This document shows positions 8,358-17,628 of a DNA stretch of 64,000 nucleotides, one piece after another (positions within the stretch are counted from its first letter, which is position 1; each line of letters starts with the position of its first letter). The notes beneath the pieces are model-generated. The model searched no databases. It was not told the origin of the DNA and saw only the letters and a list, made by a program, of their open reading frames with translations. The translations under genes and the position numbers were made by a program. Source of the stretch: Deinococcus sonorensis KR-87 (GTDB lineage Bacteria; Deinococcota; Deinococci; Deinococcales; Deinococcaceae). Location: positions 1 through 64,000 of the forward strand of contig NZ_CP158296.1 in the NCBI RefSeq assembly GCF_040256395.1. Direction: 5' to 3'.

Positions 8358-9110
8358 ATGATCAATCTGAGCGGCAGGGTGGTGCTGGTCACCGGCGCAT
8401 CACGCGGGATCGGGGCGGTGACGGTGGACGCGCTGCTGGAGGCGGGGGCCTCGGTGGTGGCGCATATGGGACGCAGCGGACAGGGCGACGCGGCGATGCC
8501 GGAGGCTGTTGAGGCCGGGCGACTGCACCACCTCGCCGGCGATCTCGCCCAACCGGGTGAGGCGGCGCGGCTGGTCCGTGAGGCGGTGGCCTGGAAAGGC
8601 CAGCTGGACGTGCTGGTGAACAACGCCGGCATCGCCCCGTCGGTCTCGGTAGACGACCCGCAGGACGTCTGGGCTGCTGTGTGGCACGACACGCTGCAGG
8701 TGAACCTGCTCAGTGTCGCGGAGAGCTGCCGCGAGGCCATCCTGCACTACCGGAGCCGGGGCGGAGGCATGATCATCAACATCGCCAGCCGGGCAGCCTT
8801 TCGCGGCGACAATCCGGACGCGATGCACTACGCCGCGTCCAAGGGCGGGGTGGTCACGCTGACCAAATCCATCGCGCGCGGGTTTGCCCGCGAGGGGGTG
8901 CTGGCCTACGCGGTGGCTCCGGGGTGGGTTCAGACCGAGATGGCGCAGGAGTATCTGGAAACCCACGCCGAGGACGTGGCGCGCGACCTTCCGATGGGCG
9001 CGGCTCCCCCGGAGGATGTGGCGCAGACGGTGGTGTTCCTGGCCTCCGGGCGGGTGCCGCATATGACCGGGGCGACTCTGGACATCAACGGCGCCTCCTA
9101 CGTGCGGTAA
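8358..9110 (+). CDS. Short-chain dehydrogenase/reductase (classical SDR)
   Basis: A 250-residue classical SDR. The cofactor motif TGASRGIG is at residues 12-19, NNAG at 88-91 and the catalytic set is Ser144, Tyr158 and Lys162 (YAASK). The C-terminal GATLDINGASYVR is the usual FabG-like ending. It would oxidise or reduce an alcohol/carbonyl with NAD(P)(H). Substrate unknown. It lies 134 bases after the FAD monooxygenase on the same strand without a clear terminator between them. Confidence 0.9.
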   Translation: MINLSGRVVLVTGASRGIGAVTVDALLEAGASVVAHMGRSGQGDAAMPEAVEAGRLHHLAGDLAQPGEAARLVREAVAWKGQLDVLVNNAGIAPSVSVDDPQDVWAAVWHDTLQVNLLSVAESCREAILHYRSRGGGMIINIASRAAFRGDNPDAMHYAASKGGVVTLTKSIARGFAREGVLAYAVAPGWVQTEMAQEYLETHAEDVARDLPMGAAPPEDVAQTVVFLASGRVPHMTGATLDINGASYVR

Positions 9111-9586
9111 GCAGGACCAGCCCGCCACCTGCTGAATGCCCCCGACGTGCTGTCGGAGCACCGGCAGGGTCTGCTGCATTGACAGTTGTGCTCCGGCAGG
9201 AAGCCCTGCGGTGCGGATATGCATCACCAGCGCCGGCCGACTTACGAAAGGCCGTGGATGGTTGCCTCAACGTTCGCAACTTTCTTTCCCGTGCCAACCG
9301 CATGTACCATCCATGGTGTGTTCCGGAGAAAGGCGTTCAGCAGCGCACAGAGGCCGGTTCACTCTGGGAATTCGATGCCCGATCTCCCCGGTCCTCCCGC
9401 CCGCTTTACCGTGAAAGTTGACTCCGGAGGTCGAATTCTGTACCTTTGAATTGCACCAAAAATGACAGAGTTCAGCACACAGTCGTCTTTCGCTCCCTGA
9501 GGCCTACCGTCCTTGTTTGCTGGGTCTGCCGGGTCAGGAGCTATCGCCGTTTTCTGTGGCTCTGGGTGGTGAATACGGAGGAAGGT
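9111..9586 (+). promoter_or_regulatory. 476-base leader/promoter region of the ytfQ-like operon
   Basis: I see no believable gene here; the open frames lack codon bias and homology. A candidate promoter is TTGACT at 9418-9423, a 17-base spacer, and a weak TACCTT at 9441-9446. A small inverted repeat ACCAT-CC-ATGGT lies at 9306-9317. The last 160 bases are poorer in GC than the flanking genes. The ribosome site GGAGGAAGGT directly precedes the ytfQ start. Confidence 0.4.
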
Positions 9587-10552
9587 ATGAAACGACCTGC
9601 TTCATTCGGCATGATTGCGCTGGCCCTCGCCACCGGAATGGTGTTCGCTCAGACGCTGCCCAAGCTGGCAGCCAAGTCCACCTACCGGGTCGGGTTCGCC
9701 CAGACCGAGAGCAACAACCCCTGGCGTCTGGCGCAGACCAAGAGTATGCAGGACGAGGCCAAGCGGCTCGGCTACCAGCTGGTCTACACCGACGCCGCCG
9801 GCTCCACCGCCAAGCAGGTGGCGGACGTCCGCAGCATGATCGCCCAGAAGGTGGACGTGATCTTCCTCTCGCCGCGCGAGGACAAGCCGCTGGCCCCGGT
9901 GGTCAAGGAAGCCCGCAACGCCGGCATTCCAGTGATCCTGCTGGACCGCAACATCGATCCGGCGCTCGCCAAGGCCGGCACCGATTACGTCACGTTCATC
10001 GGCTCGGACTTCATCAAGGAAGGCCAGCGCGTGGCCGATTGGCTGATCAAGAACAACAAGGGCAAGATGAACATCATCGAGCTGGAGGGCACCACCGGCT
10101 CCAGCCCGGCCAACGACCGCAAGAAGGGCTTCGACGACGCCATCAAGAAGGCCGGCGGCTTCAAGATCCTGGCCAGCCAGTCCGGCGACTTCGCCCGCGA
10201 CAAGGGCCGCCAGGTGGCCGAGACGCTGCTGCAGGCGCACCCGGACGCCAACGTCATCTACGCCCACAACGACGAGATGGCCATCGGGGCGGTCTCGGCG
10301 CTGGAGGCGGCCGGCAAGAAGCCGGGCGTGGACGTGCTGGTGCTGTCCATCGACGGCGGCAAGGAAGCAGTCAAGATGGTCGTGGACGGCAAGATGAACT
10401 ACGTGGTGGAGTGCAACCCGCGCTTCGGCCCGGAGGCGTTCAAGACGCTGCAGGGCTACGCCAAGGGCACCAAGTACCCGGCCAAGATCATCAACCAGGA
10501 CCGCGACTACACCCCGCAGACGGCCGCCGCCGGCCTGTCCAGCGCGTACTGA
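9587..10552 (+). CDS. ytfQ: Galactofuranose-type sugar ABC transporter, substrate-binding protein (YtfQ-like)
   Basis: The 321-residue protein has a signal peptide (cleavage near VFAQ, about residue 21) and a periplasmic-binding-protein type 1 fold. Runs such as ILLDRNID, GTTGSSPANDRKKGF, SQSGDFARDKGR and VIYAHNDEMAIGA follow E. coli YtfQ closely rather than RbsB. YtfQ delivers galactofuranose to its transporter. The true start is the ATG at 9587 behind GGAGGAAGGT; an in-frame upstream extension would lack a signal peptide at its N-terminus. It is the first gene of a ytfQ-R-T-yjfF operon. Confidence 0.85.
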   Translation: MKRPASFGMIALALATGMVFAQTLPKLAAKSTYRVGFAQTESNNPWRLAQTKSMQDEAKRLGYQLVYTDAAGSTAKQVADVRSMIAQKVDVIFLSPREDKPLAPVVKEARNAGIPVILLDRNIDPALAKAGTDYVTFIGSDFIKEGQRVADWLIKNNKGKMNIIELEGTTGSSPANDRKKGFDDAIKKAGGFKILASQSGDFARDKGRQVAETLLQAHPDANVIYAHNDEMAIGAVSALEAAGKKPGVDVLVLSIDGGKEAVKMVVDGKMNYVVECNPRFGPEAFKTLQGYAKGTKYPAKIINQDRDYTPQTAAAGLSSAY

Positions 10553-10583
10553 CCTGGGGGCCCACCCCTCCACCAGCATTCCC

Positions 10584-10614
10584 TGTGCGCCGCGCTGACT
10601 CAGCGTGGCGCGCA
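10584..10614 (+). other. Strong intercistronic hairpin between ytfQ and ytfR
   Basis: Two 15-base arms (10584-10598 and 10600-10614) pair along their full length with two G-U pairs, around a single central base. There is no U tract. In binding-protein-dependent operons such a hairpin after the binding-protein gene often protects its mRNA or lowers expression of the downstream genes. That role is inferred. Confidence 0.6.
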
Positions 10615-10631
10615 CGTCATGGAGACTGACC

Positions 10632-12173
10632 TTGACCTTTTCCCCTGTGTCCGCCTCGCCCCCGCTGCTGGAGATGCAGGGGCTTCAGAAGTCGTTTGCC
10701 GGTGTCAAGGCCCTGGACAACGCCTCGTTGACGGTCGGCGCGGCCGAAGTCCACGCGCTGATCGGGCAGAACGGGGCCGGCAAGAGCACCCTGATCAAGG
10801 TGCTGACCGGCGCCTACCAGCGTGATGCCGGGACCGTCACCTTCGCCGGGCAGCCGGTGGCGTTCGGGTCCCCGCTGGCGGCCCAGCGCGGCGGCATCGC
10901 CACCATCTATCAGGAAGTCAATCTGGTGCCGCTGCGGACCGTGGCGGAGAACATCTTCCTGGGCCGGGAGCCTCGGCGCTACGGCCTGCTTCAGCGCCCG
11001 GTGATGAACCGCGAGGCCGAGCGACTGCTGGGGGAACTGGGCCTCACGGTGGACGTGACCCAGCCGCTGAGCAGCTACAGCACCGCCATTCAGCAGATGG
11101 TGGCGCTGGCGCGCGCCGTCTCGATCAATGCCCGGCTGGTCATCATGGACGAGCCGACCAGCAGCCTCAACGAACGTGAGGTGGAGACGCTCTTCGGCGT
11201 GATCCGCGGGCTGAAGGCGCGCGGCGTCTCGGTGATCTTCGTGTCGCACCGGCTGGACGAGCTGTACGCCGTGTGCGACCGCATCACCGTGATGCGCGAC
11301 GGGCGCACCGTGTACGCCGGAGACCTGAAGGACATCAGCCGCCTGGAACTGGTGGAGCAGATGCTGGGCCGCCAGCTGCGCAGCGAGACCCGGCAGACTG
11401 GGTTCGTCCGCAGCGGCGCAGGCGGTCAGGTGCTGCTGCAGGCCAGCGGCGTCACGCACGGCGCCCGGCTGCGCAACGCGGCGGTGGAGGTGCGGACCGG
11501 CGAGGTGGTGGGCCTGGCCGGGCTGCTCGGGTCCGGACGCAGCGAGCTGGCGCGGGTGATCTTCGGGGCCGACCAGCCGGATGCCGGCGAGATGCGGCTG
11601 GCCGGGCAGCCGGTGCAGCTGCGCTCACCCTCGGACGCCATCGCGGCGGGCCTGGGCTTCTGCAGCGAGGACCGCAAGGCCGAGGGCATCATTCCGGAGC
11701 TGAGCGTGCGCGAGAACCTCACGCTGGCGCTGCTGCCGCGACTGGCGCGGGCCGGGGTGGTGGACCCGCACCGGCAGGCGCAGGTGGTGGCCGACTTCAT
11801 CGCCCGGCTGGGCATCAAGACCAGCGGCCCGGATCAGCCGATCCGGGAGCTGTCGGGTGGCAACCAGCAGAAGGTGCTGCTCGCCCGCTGGCTGGCCATG
11901 CAGCCCAAACTGCTGATTCTGGACGAGCCCACCCGCGGCATCGACGTGGGAGCCAAGGCAGAGATTCAGCAGCTGATCGGGCAGCTGGCGCAGGAGGGGC
12001 TGGGGGTGCTGATGATCAGCAGCGAACTGGAGGAGTTGATTGAGGGCTGCCATCAGGTCACGGTGCTGCGCGACGGCCAGACGGTGGCGCGGCTGGAGGG
12101 TGAAGGGCTCAACGAGCCGCAGATCCTGCACGCCATGGCGCAGGGCTCGGCCCAGGACACGGTGCACCCATGA
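10632..12173 (+). CDS. ytfR: Sugar ABC transporter ATP-binding protein (YtfR-like, two ATPase domains)
   Basis: The 513-residue protein contains two fused ABC domains, as in YtfR and RbsA. The first has Walker A GQNGAGKS (45-52) and Walker B LVIMDEPTSSL. The second has the usual degenerate P-loop GLLGSGRS, signature LSGGNQQKV and [13 protein letters not shown] prefer the TTG start at 10632 because GGAGACTGACC sits just upstream; a GTG 27 bases earlier has no ribosome site. It powers uptake of the sugar bound by the YtfQ-like protein. Confidence 0.87.
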   Translation: MTFSPVSASPPLLEMQGLQKSFAGVKALDNASLTVGAAEVHALIGQNGAGKSTLIKVLTGAYQRDAGTVTFAGQPVAFGSPLAAQRGGIATIYQEVNLVPLRTVAENIFLGREPRRYGLLQRPVMNREAERLLGELGLTVDVTQPLSSYSTAIQQMVALARAVSINARLVIMDEPTSSLNEREVETLFGVIRGLKARGVSVIFVSHRLDELYAVCDRITVMRDGRTVYAGDLKDISRLELVEQMLGRQLRSETRQTGFVRSGAGGQVLLQASGVTHGARLRNAAVEVRTGEVVGLAGLLGSGRSELARVIFGADQPDAGEMRLAGQPVQLRSPSDAIAAGLGFCSEDRKAEGIIPELSVRENLTLALLPRLARAGVVDPHRQAQVVADFIARLGIKTSGPDQPIRELSGGNQQKVLLARWLAMQPKLLILDEPTRGIDVGAKAEIQQLIGQLAQEGLGVLMISSELEELIEGCHQVTVLRDGQTVARLEGEGLNEPQILHAMAQGSAQDTVHP

Positions 12174-13171
12174 GCGGGCAGCTGGTGCCCGCCACGTCGG
12201 TGCGCGGCCAGAACGGCTGGCAGGACCTGCTGGCCGACCTGAAGCAGGTGCGCGCCAGCCTGCTGATCCTGGCCGCGCTGCTGATCTTCAATGCCCTGCT
12301 CACGCCCAACTTCCTGAGCGTGCAGACGCTCAACGTGAACCTCACGCAGGTGGCGACCATCATCATCGTGGCGATGGGCATGACGCTGGTGATCGCCACC
12401 GGGGGCGTGGACCTGTCGGTCGGCTCGCTGATGGCCATCAGCGGCGTGCTGGCCCCGCTGATCTTCCTGAATGCGGGGTTGCCCGGCGGCGTGGGGGTCG
12501 CGCTGGCCTTCGTGGTGCCGGTGCTGGTCACGGCCGGGTTCGGGCTGCTCAACGGGGTGTTCATCACCCGGCTGCGGTTGCAGCCGATCGTGGCCACCCT
12601 GGTGCTGTACATCGCGGGGCGCGGCATCGCGCAGGTGATCACCAACGGTCAGCTGCAGAGTTTCGACAACCCGGCCTTCGGGTACATCGGCCTCGGGCGC
12701 CCGCTGGGGATTCCGTTTCAGGTGCTGCTGATGCTGGTGATCGTGGCCATCACGTACTGGCTGGTGAAGCGCACGGTCTTCGGGCGTTTCGTGCTGGCGG
12801 TAGGCGGCAACGAGACGGCCGCCCGGCTGGCCGGCGTGCCCACCGCGCGCGTCAAGCTGCTGGTGTACAGCTTCAGTGGCCTGCTGGCCGGCGTGGCGGG
12901 CCTGATCGTGATCGCCATCAACCGCAGCAGCGACGCCAACCAGGTGGGCCAGAACATGGAGCTTGACGCCATCGCCGCCGTCGCGGTAGGCGGCACCCTG
13001 CTCAGCGGCGGGCGTGCGCAGGTGCTCGGCACCGTGTGCGGCGCCCTGATCATCCAGCTGATCCGCTACACCCTGCTCGCCAAGGGCGTCCCGGACGCCG
13101 CCGCCCTGGTGGTCAAGGCCGCCATCATCGTCGCTGCCGTGGCCCTGCAGCAGCGACGAAGGAGAGAATGA
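12170..13171 (+). CDS. ytfT: Sugar ABC transporter permease (YtfT-like)
   Basis: A 333-residue inner-membrane permease of the BPD_transp_2 family with 8-10 helices. The conserved GMTLVIATGGVDLSVGS and the loop GGNETAARLAGVP are visible. Overlap with ytfR is ATGA. Two different permeases in one operon, as in E. coli ytfT/yjfF, distinguish this transporter from ribose systems with one. Confidence 0.87.
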   Translation: MSGQLVPATSVRGQNGWQDLLADLKQVRASLLILAALLIFNALLTPNFLSVQTLNVNLTQVATIIIVAMGMTLVIATGGVDLSVGSLMAISGVLAPLIFLNAGLPGGVGVALAFVVPVLVTAGFGLLNGVFITRLRLQPIVATLVLYIAGRGIAQVITNGQLQSFDNPAFGYIGLGRPLGIPFQVLLMLVIVAITYWLVKRTVFGRFVLAVGGNETAARLAGVPTARVKLLVYSFSGLLAGVAGLIVIAINRSSDANQVGQNMELDAIAAVAVGGTLLSGGRAQVLGTVCGALIIQLIRYTLLAKGVPDAAALVVKAAIIVAAVALQQRRRRE

Positions 13172-14160
13172 TGCTGTCCACTGCCGTCAAGAACCAGAGC
13201 CGCCTGTTGACCCGCGTGAGCCAGTTCGGGGTGCTGGCAGCCCTGGTGCTGCTGATCATCTTCGGGGCGCTGCGCTACACCGGCTTTATGAGCGAGTACA
13301 ACTTCTCCACCTTCCTGCGCTACAACTCGATGTTCGGGCTGGTGTCGCTGGGCATGTGCTTCGTGATCCTCACTGGCGGCATTGACCTGTCGGTGGGCAG
13401 CGTGGTGGCGCTCGCCAGCGTGGTGGCGGCCCTGCTCAGTCCGTACGGCGCGCTGACCGCCGTGCTAGGGGCCATGGCGGCCGGCGCGCTGATCGGCCTG
13501 ATCAACGGCCTGATCATCACCCGGCTGAACATCCAGCCGTTCATCACCACGCTGGCCACGCTGCTGGGGGCGCGCGGCCTGGCGCTGCTGCTCGCCAACA
13601 ACCAGGGCGGCGTGGGCGTGGATCCGAATAACGCCGCTTTCACCTGGCTGGGCCAGGGCAACCTGCTGCATCTGCCGGTGCCGGGCGTGATGATGATCGT
13701 GGCGTTCGTGGCGGGCAGCGTGCTGCTGAGCCTCACACCGTTCGGCCGGCATGCCCTGGCGGTGGGCGGCGGCGAGGACGCCTCCAAGCTGATGGGCCTG
13801 CCGGTCAACCGCATCAAGGTGACCGTGTATGTGCTCTCGGGCGCGCTGGCGGGGCTGGCTGGCCTGATTCTGGCCTCGCAGCTGGGCGCGGGCCAGCCGA
13901 CCGAAGGTGTGGGCTGGGAGCTGTCGGCCATCGCCGGGGTGGTGGTGGGCGGCACGCTGCTGACCGGCGGTACCGGCAGCGTGTGGTCCACCCTGGTGGG
14001 GGCCATGCTGCTGGGCCTGATCTTCAACATCCTCAACTTCGAGAACGGCAAGGGCGTGATCTCGCTGTCGCCGTACTGGCAGAGTGTGATCCGGGGGGCC
14101 TTCCTGCTGCTGGTGGTGCTGCTGCAGACCCGGCTGGGCCGCCGGTCTGACCGGTCCTGA
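13168..14160 (+). CDS. yjfF: Second sugar ABC transporter permease (YjfF-like)
   Basis: A 330-residue permease paralogous to the preceding one, with [17 protein letters not shown] and GGGEDASKLMGLPVNRIK. It begins with two consecutive ATG codons (13168 and 13171) behind AAGGAGAG; either may be used. The first overlaps the end of ytfT. It would form a heterodimeric channel with the YtfT-like protein. It ends the operon; no clear terminator follows. Confidence 0.87.
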   Translation: MMLSTAVKNQSRLLTRVSQFGVLAALVLLIIFGALRYTGFMSEYNFSTFLRYNSMFGLVSLGMCFVILTGGIDLSVGSVVALASVVAALLSPYGALTAVLGAMAAGALIGLINGLIITRLNIQPFITTLATLLGARGLALLLANNQGGVGVDPNNAAFTWLGQGNLLHLPVPGVMMIVAFVAGSVLLSLTPFGRHALAVGGGEDASKLMGLPVNRIKVTVYVLSGALAGLAGLILASQLGAGQPTEGVGWELSAIAGVVVGGTLLTGGTGSVWSTLVGAMLLGLIFNILNFENGKGVISLSPYWQSVIRGAFLLLVVLLQTRLGRRSDRS

Positions 14161-14238
14161 ACGCCCCCTGGCAGAGCCCGCGCGCCTGGGGCTACACTGG
14201 TGTATGAACGGCTGCTCGCTCTCCGGCCTGCCGCGCCC

Positions 14239-15171
14239 ATGACCTTCGTGTGGCCCTGGGCGCTGGCATTGCTTCTGCTGTTGCCGGCCCTGTGGTGGGG
14301 GTACCGGCGGGCCCTGCCGGGGCAGGCCAGCAGCGCGGCGCTGCACCCGGACCTGCGGCTGATCGCGGGCGCCGCCGCTGGGGGACGCCCGCTGCGCCGT
14401 CACCTCCCCGCCGCGCTGTACCTGCTGGCCGTGGCGCTGGCGCTGGTGGCGCTGGCCCGCCCCACGGTCCGGCTGCCGCTGCCGCTGCCCCGCGTGGCCA
14501 TCGTGCTGGCCCTGGACCTCTCCCTGTCGATGGACGCCCAGGACATCGCCCCCAGCCGCTTCGCCGCCGCCCAGAGCGCCGCCCGCGACTTCGTGCGCGA
14601 CCTGCCGGCTGGGGTCCGGGTGGGGCTGGTGACCTTCGGCAGCTACGCGGAGCTGAACGCGCCGCTGACCACCGACCATGCCGCCGTGATCCGCATCATC
14701 GACGCGCTCACGCTGGGCCACAGCACCGCCATCGGAGAGGGCCTGCTGACCTCGCTCCACGCCCTGACCGATGGAGGCGTGGCCCCGGGACCGGGGCTGG
14801 CGTCCATCGTGCTGCTCTCGGACGGGCGCAGCAATACCGGCGCGGAACCGCTGGACGCGGCCCGGCAGGTGCTGCGGCGCGGCATCCAGGTGAACAGCGT
14901 CGGGCTGGGCACCCAGGGCGGCCTGAATGTGCCGGGCGGCTTCGTGGTCGGATTCGACGCCGAGACGCTCCATCAGGTGGCGACCATGACCGGCGGCCAC
15001 TACTACGAAGCCCGGTCGGCCAGCCAGCTGCGATCGGTGTACCGCCGCCTGGCCCGCGCGCTGGCCTGGCGCATCGAGCCGCGCGAGGTGTCCGGCCTGG
15101 TCTCGGCGCTCGCCGCGGTGCTGCTGCTGGCGAGCCTGGCCCTGGCTCAAGGGCAGCGGCGCGTACTGTAG
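14239..15171 (+). CDS. Membrane-anchored von Willebrand A domain protein (BatA-like)
   Basis: The 310-residue protein has two N-terminal membrane helices (residues 4-20 and 58-73), a VWA domain with the metal-binding DLSLS at residues 93-97 and LLSDGRSN, and a C-terminal helix before a short basic tail. This is the layout of BatA-type proteins of aerotolerance operons, which usually sit with a MoxR ATPase and other VWA proteins. None of these partners is adjacent here. I start at the ATG before the first helix; a GTG at 14200 is in frame. TACACT at 14193 could be a -10 box. Confidence 0.75.
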   Translation: MTFVWPWALALLLLLPALWWGYRRALPGQASSAALHPDLRLIAGAAAGGRPLRRHLPAALYLLAVALALVALARPTVRLPLPLPRVAIVLALDLSLSMDAQDIAPSRFAAAQSAARDFVRDLPAGVRVGLVTFGSYAELNAPLTTDHAAVIRIIDALTLGHSTAIGEGLLTSLHALTDGGVAPGPGLASIVLLSDGRSNTGAEPLDAARQVLRRGIQVNSVGLGTQGGLNVPGGFVVGFDAETLHQVATMTGGHYYEARSASQLRSVYRRLARALAWRIEPREVSGLVSALAAVLLLASLALAQGQRRVL

Positions 15172-15184
15172 GGCGAACGCAACC

Positions 15185-15213
15185 GGGGCCGGAAGCAGAC
15201 TGCTTCCGGCCCC
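15185..15213. terminator. Bidirectional terminator-like palindrome between convergent genes
   Basis: Two 14-base arms (15185-15198 and 15200-15213) are perfectly complementary around one base, giving a very stable GC-rich hairpin. It lies between the convergent VWA gene and the molybdenum hydroxylase gene, 14 and 20 bases from their stops. No U tract. It probably separates the two transcripts. Confidence 0.7.
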
Positions 15214-15232
15214 GTGGTCTGCTGTGCATCGC

Positions 15233-17488
15233 TCAGTTGCGGTCTTGCATCAGCCGCCACAGCGCCTCTGACGTGACCGGCAGCTCGGTCACGCGGACAC
15301 CGGCCGCGTCCCGGACCGCATTGGCCACGGCGGCGGCCCCGGCCGTGATCGGCGGCTCTCCCACGATGCGCGCGCCGAACGGCCCGTGCTCGGATGGGTG
15401 CTCGACGATGATCGCCTCGATGGGCGGCAGGTCGCTGGCGCGGGGGAACACGTACTCCAGGTAATTCGGGTTGGTCAGGGTGCCGCCCGCGAAGTGCAGG
15501 CCCTCGTACATGCCCATGCTCAGGCCCTGCGCGGTGCCGCCGTGCATCTGCCCCTCGACCAGCAGCGGGTTGAGCGCGTAGCCCACGTCCTGGATCGAGA
15601 CCGCTTCCAGCGGCGTCACCAGCGCGGTGTCCGGGTCCACATGCACCCGGACGAACTGCACCGTGAAGCCCGGCGCGCCCGCCTTGATCGCGGCGCGGCC
15701 CTCGGCCACCACCGGGCCGGGGCCGCCCGCCTGCCGCTGGCTCAGCTGCGCCAGCTGACCGATGCCGATGGTGTTGCCCGGCACGCCCTTCACCCGCGCC
15801 TGACCCTCGACCAGCTCCACGTCCTCGCGGTGCGCCTCGAAGTGCCCGGCGGCCAGGTCGAGCAGCTGATTGCGCACCTGGGTGCTGGCCTCCAGCACCG
15901 CCCCGGAGAGGCTGATGGTGATCTGGGAGCCGCCCGACGCGGGCGCGAAGGGGCCGCTGTCGGTGGTGCCCTGCACGATCTCCACCGTGTCCGGGTCCAC
16001 CCCCAGCGTCTCGGCGGCGATCAGCACCATGGAGCTGTGCACGCCGCTGATGTCCACGCTGCCCACGTGCAGGCGGACGGTGCCGTCGGTGTCCACCCGG
16101 CACACCGCCCCGGCCGGCGAGAAGGCGCCGGGCCAGCCGCCGGCCGCCACGCCCACGCCTTCGTTGGGCCGCTCGCCACGCTTGCGCCAGATCGGGTGGG
16201 CGCGCGCCTGCTCCAGGCAGGCTTTGAAGCCGATGTCGGGCCAGGGCTGCCCGGTGCCGGTCAGGTCACCGGCCCCGACGGCGTTCTGGTAGCGCAGGTC
16301 CAGCGGGTCCTGGCCCAGGGTCCGCGCCAGCTCGTCAATGCTCGATTCCAGCGCGAACAGCGCCTGCGGCACGCCGGGTGCCCGGTAGGCGCCAGTCGGG
16401 GCGCGGTGGGTCAGCACCTCCTGCGTCTGGATGCGGACGTTCGCGCAGCGGTACATCCCGCCGATCATGGTGGCGATGATGCCGGCGTGCCCGAAGCTGA
16501 ACGCCCCGTTCTCGATGACCACCTGCACGTCGAGCGCGACAAGCTGCCCTTCCGCGTCGGCCCCCAGTTTCACCTGGATGCGCGTGCCGGGCGCGGGCAT
16601 GGTGGTCAGCATGTCCTCGGAGCGTGAGAGCACCATCCGCACCGGGCGACGCACCTGCAGCGCCACCGCCGCCACCAGACTGTCGATGATGCCGTACTTG
16701 GCCCCGAAGCCCCCGCCCACCGTCATCGGCTCGATGCGCACGTCGCGCTCCCGCAGCCCCAGCGTGCGGGCCACCTCGCTGCGCACCGCGTACTGCCCCT
16801 GGGTGCTGGTGTAGACCGTGACCTGCCCGGGCCGGCCGCCCGGCTGGGCCACCACCGCATGCGGCTCCATGTACGACTGGTGCACCCAGGCATTGGTGTA
16901 GCGGCGCTCCACCACCGCGTGCGCCTGCGCCAGCGCGGCCTGCACGTCTCCGCGTTCAAACACGCGGCTCTGGTCGATGTTGGAGATCTTCGCCTCCCCG
17001 CGCTCGCCAGCGTCGCCGCCGTGCAGGCTGGCCATGCTCCCGCCGGCCACCGGCACCCCCTGCGGCCACACGAACACCTCGTCCTGCAGCGCCTGCTCGG
17101 CGTCCTCGACGTGCTCCAGCACCTCATAGTCGATGTCGAGCAGCGAGGCGGCGTCCGCGGCCTTCGCCTCGCTGGTGGCGACCACCACCGCGACCGGCTG
17201 ACCGGCGAAGACCACCACGTCCTCGGCCAGCAGCATGCTGGGGCGCGAGTGGGCGACCCGCCCCCGGTTGAGGTCCGGTCCGGTCAGCACCGCGACGACG
17301 CCGGGCATGGCCCGGGCCGCCTCCGCGTCGATGCTGCGGATACGGGCGTGCGGGTACAGCGACAGCACGGGACGGGCGTGCAGCATGCCGGCCAGCGACA
17401 GGTCGGCCGTGTAGTGGGCCGTCCCGGTGACCTTCTCGTAGCCGTCAATGATCCTGCGGCGCTTGCCGAGGTGGGTCGTCTCGTTCAT
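15233..17488 (-). CDS. Molybdopterin-binding large subunit of a xanthine dehydrogenase/aldehyde oxidase-family hydroxylase
   Basis: A 751-residue protein with the N-terminal alpha/beta hammerhead (GYEKVTGTAHYTADL) and the molybdenum-binding domains. TVGGGFGAKYG, TGAYRAPGVPQALFALES and HGPFGARIVGEPPI near the C-terminus are visible; the last contains the conserved active-site glutamate. The start at 17488 is set by GGAGGTTCCT. Such enzymes hydroxylate purines, aldehydes or CO with partner FAD and [2Fe-2S] subunits. Neither partner gene is adjacent, so they must be elsewhere or the enzyme works with distant subunits. Substrate unknown. Confidence 0.88.
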   Translation of the reverse strand: MNETTHLGKRRRIIDGYEKVTGTAHYTADLSLAGMLHARPVLSLYPHARIRSIDAEAARAMPGVVAVLTGPDLNRGRVAHSRPSMLLAEDVVVFAGQPVAVVVATSEAKAADAASLLDIDYEVLEHVEDAEQALQDEVFVWPQGVPVAGGSMASLHGGDAGERGEAKISNIDQSRVFERGDVQAALAQAHAVVERRYTNAWVHQSYMEPHAVVAQPGGRPGQVTVYTSTQGQYAVRSEVARTLGLRERDVRIEPMTVGGGFGAKYGIIDSLVAAVALQVRRPVRMVLSRSEDMLTTMPAPGTRIQVKLGADAEGQLVALDVQVVIENGAFSFGHAGIIATMIGGMYRCANVRIQTQEVLTHRAPTGAYRAPGVPQALFALESSIDELARTLGQDPLDLRYQNAVGAGDLTGTGQPWPDIGFKACLEQARAHPIWRKRGERPNEGVGVAAGGWPGAFSPAGAVCRVDTDGTVRLHVGSVDISGVHSSMVLIAAETLGVDPDTVEIVQGTTDSGPFAPASGGSQITISLSGAVLEASTQVRNQLLDLAAGHFEAHREDVELVEGQARVKGVPGNTIGIGQLAQLSQRQAGGPGPVVAEGRAAIKAGAPGFTVQFVRVHVDPDTALVTPLEAVSIQDVGYALNPLLVEGQMHGGTAQGLSMGMYEGLHFAGGTLTNPNYLEYVFPRASDLPPIEAIIVEHPSEHGPFGARIVGEPPITAGAAAVANAVRDAAGVRVTELPVTSEALWRLMQDRN

Positions 17489-17581
17489 AGGAACCTCCGG
17501 TGATGTCTGGCAGAAGTCTACCGTCCGGGGCCCCGTCGGAGGCGGATTCCGGCGGCCGTCTCGTGGTGCCACACAGGCGCG

Positions 17582-17605
17582 CCCCCAGCCGTGGGCGGCT
17601 GGGGG
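17582..17605. terminator. Perfect 10-base-pair hairpin downstream of the sigma-like remnant
   Basis: CCCCCAGCCG and CGGCTGGGGG flank a four-base loop. On the minus strand it lies 24 bases after the sigma-like frame and 94 bases before the hydroxylase start. It could end the first transcript or act in the leader of the second. No U tract. Confidence 0.5.
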
Positions 17606-17628
17606 CATCGGGAACGCGGTGAGGCGGG

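Noticed and set aside
9306..9317. ACCAT-CC-ATGGT as an operator of the ytfQ-like operon
   Set aside because: It lies 280 bases from the gene and over 100 bases from the candidate promoter; kept only as a note in the leader entry.
15386..16627. A 413-codon plus-strand frame inside the molybdenum hydroxylase gene
   Set aside because: Antisense shadow with low-complexity Ala/His/Arg sequence; the minus-strand protein matches its family along the whole length.
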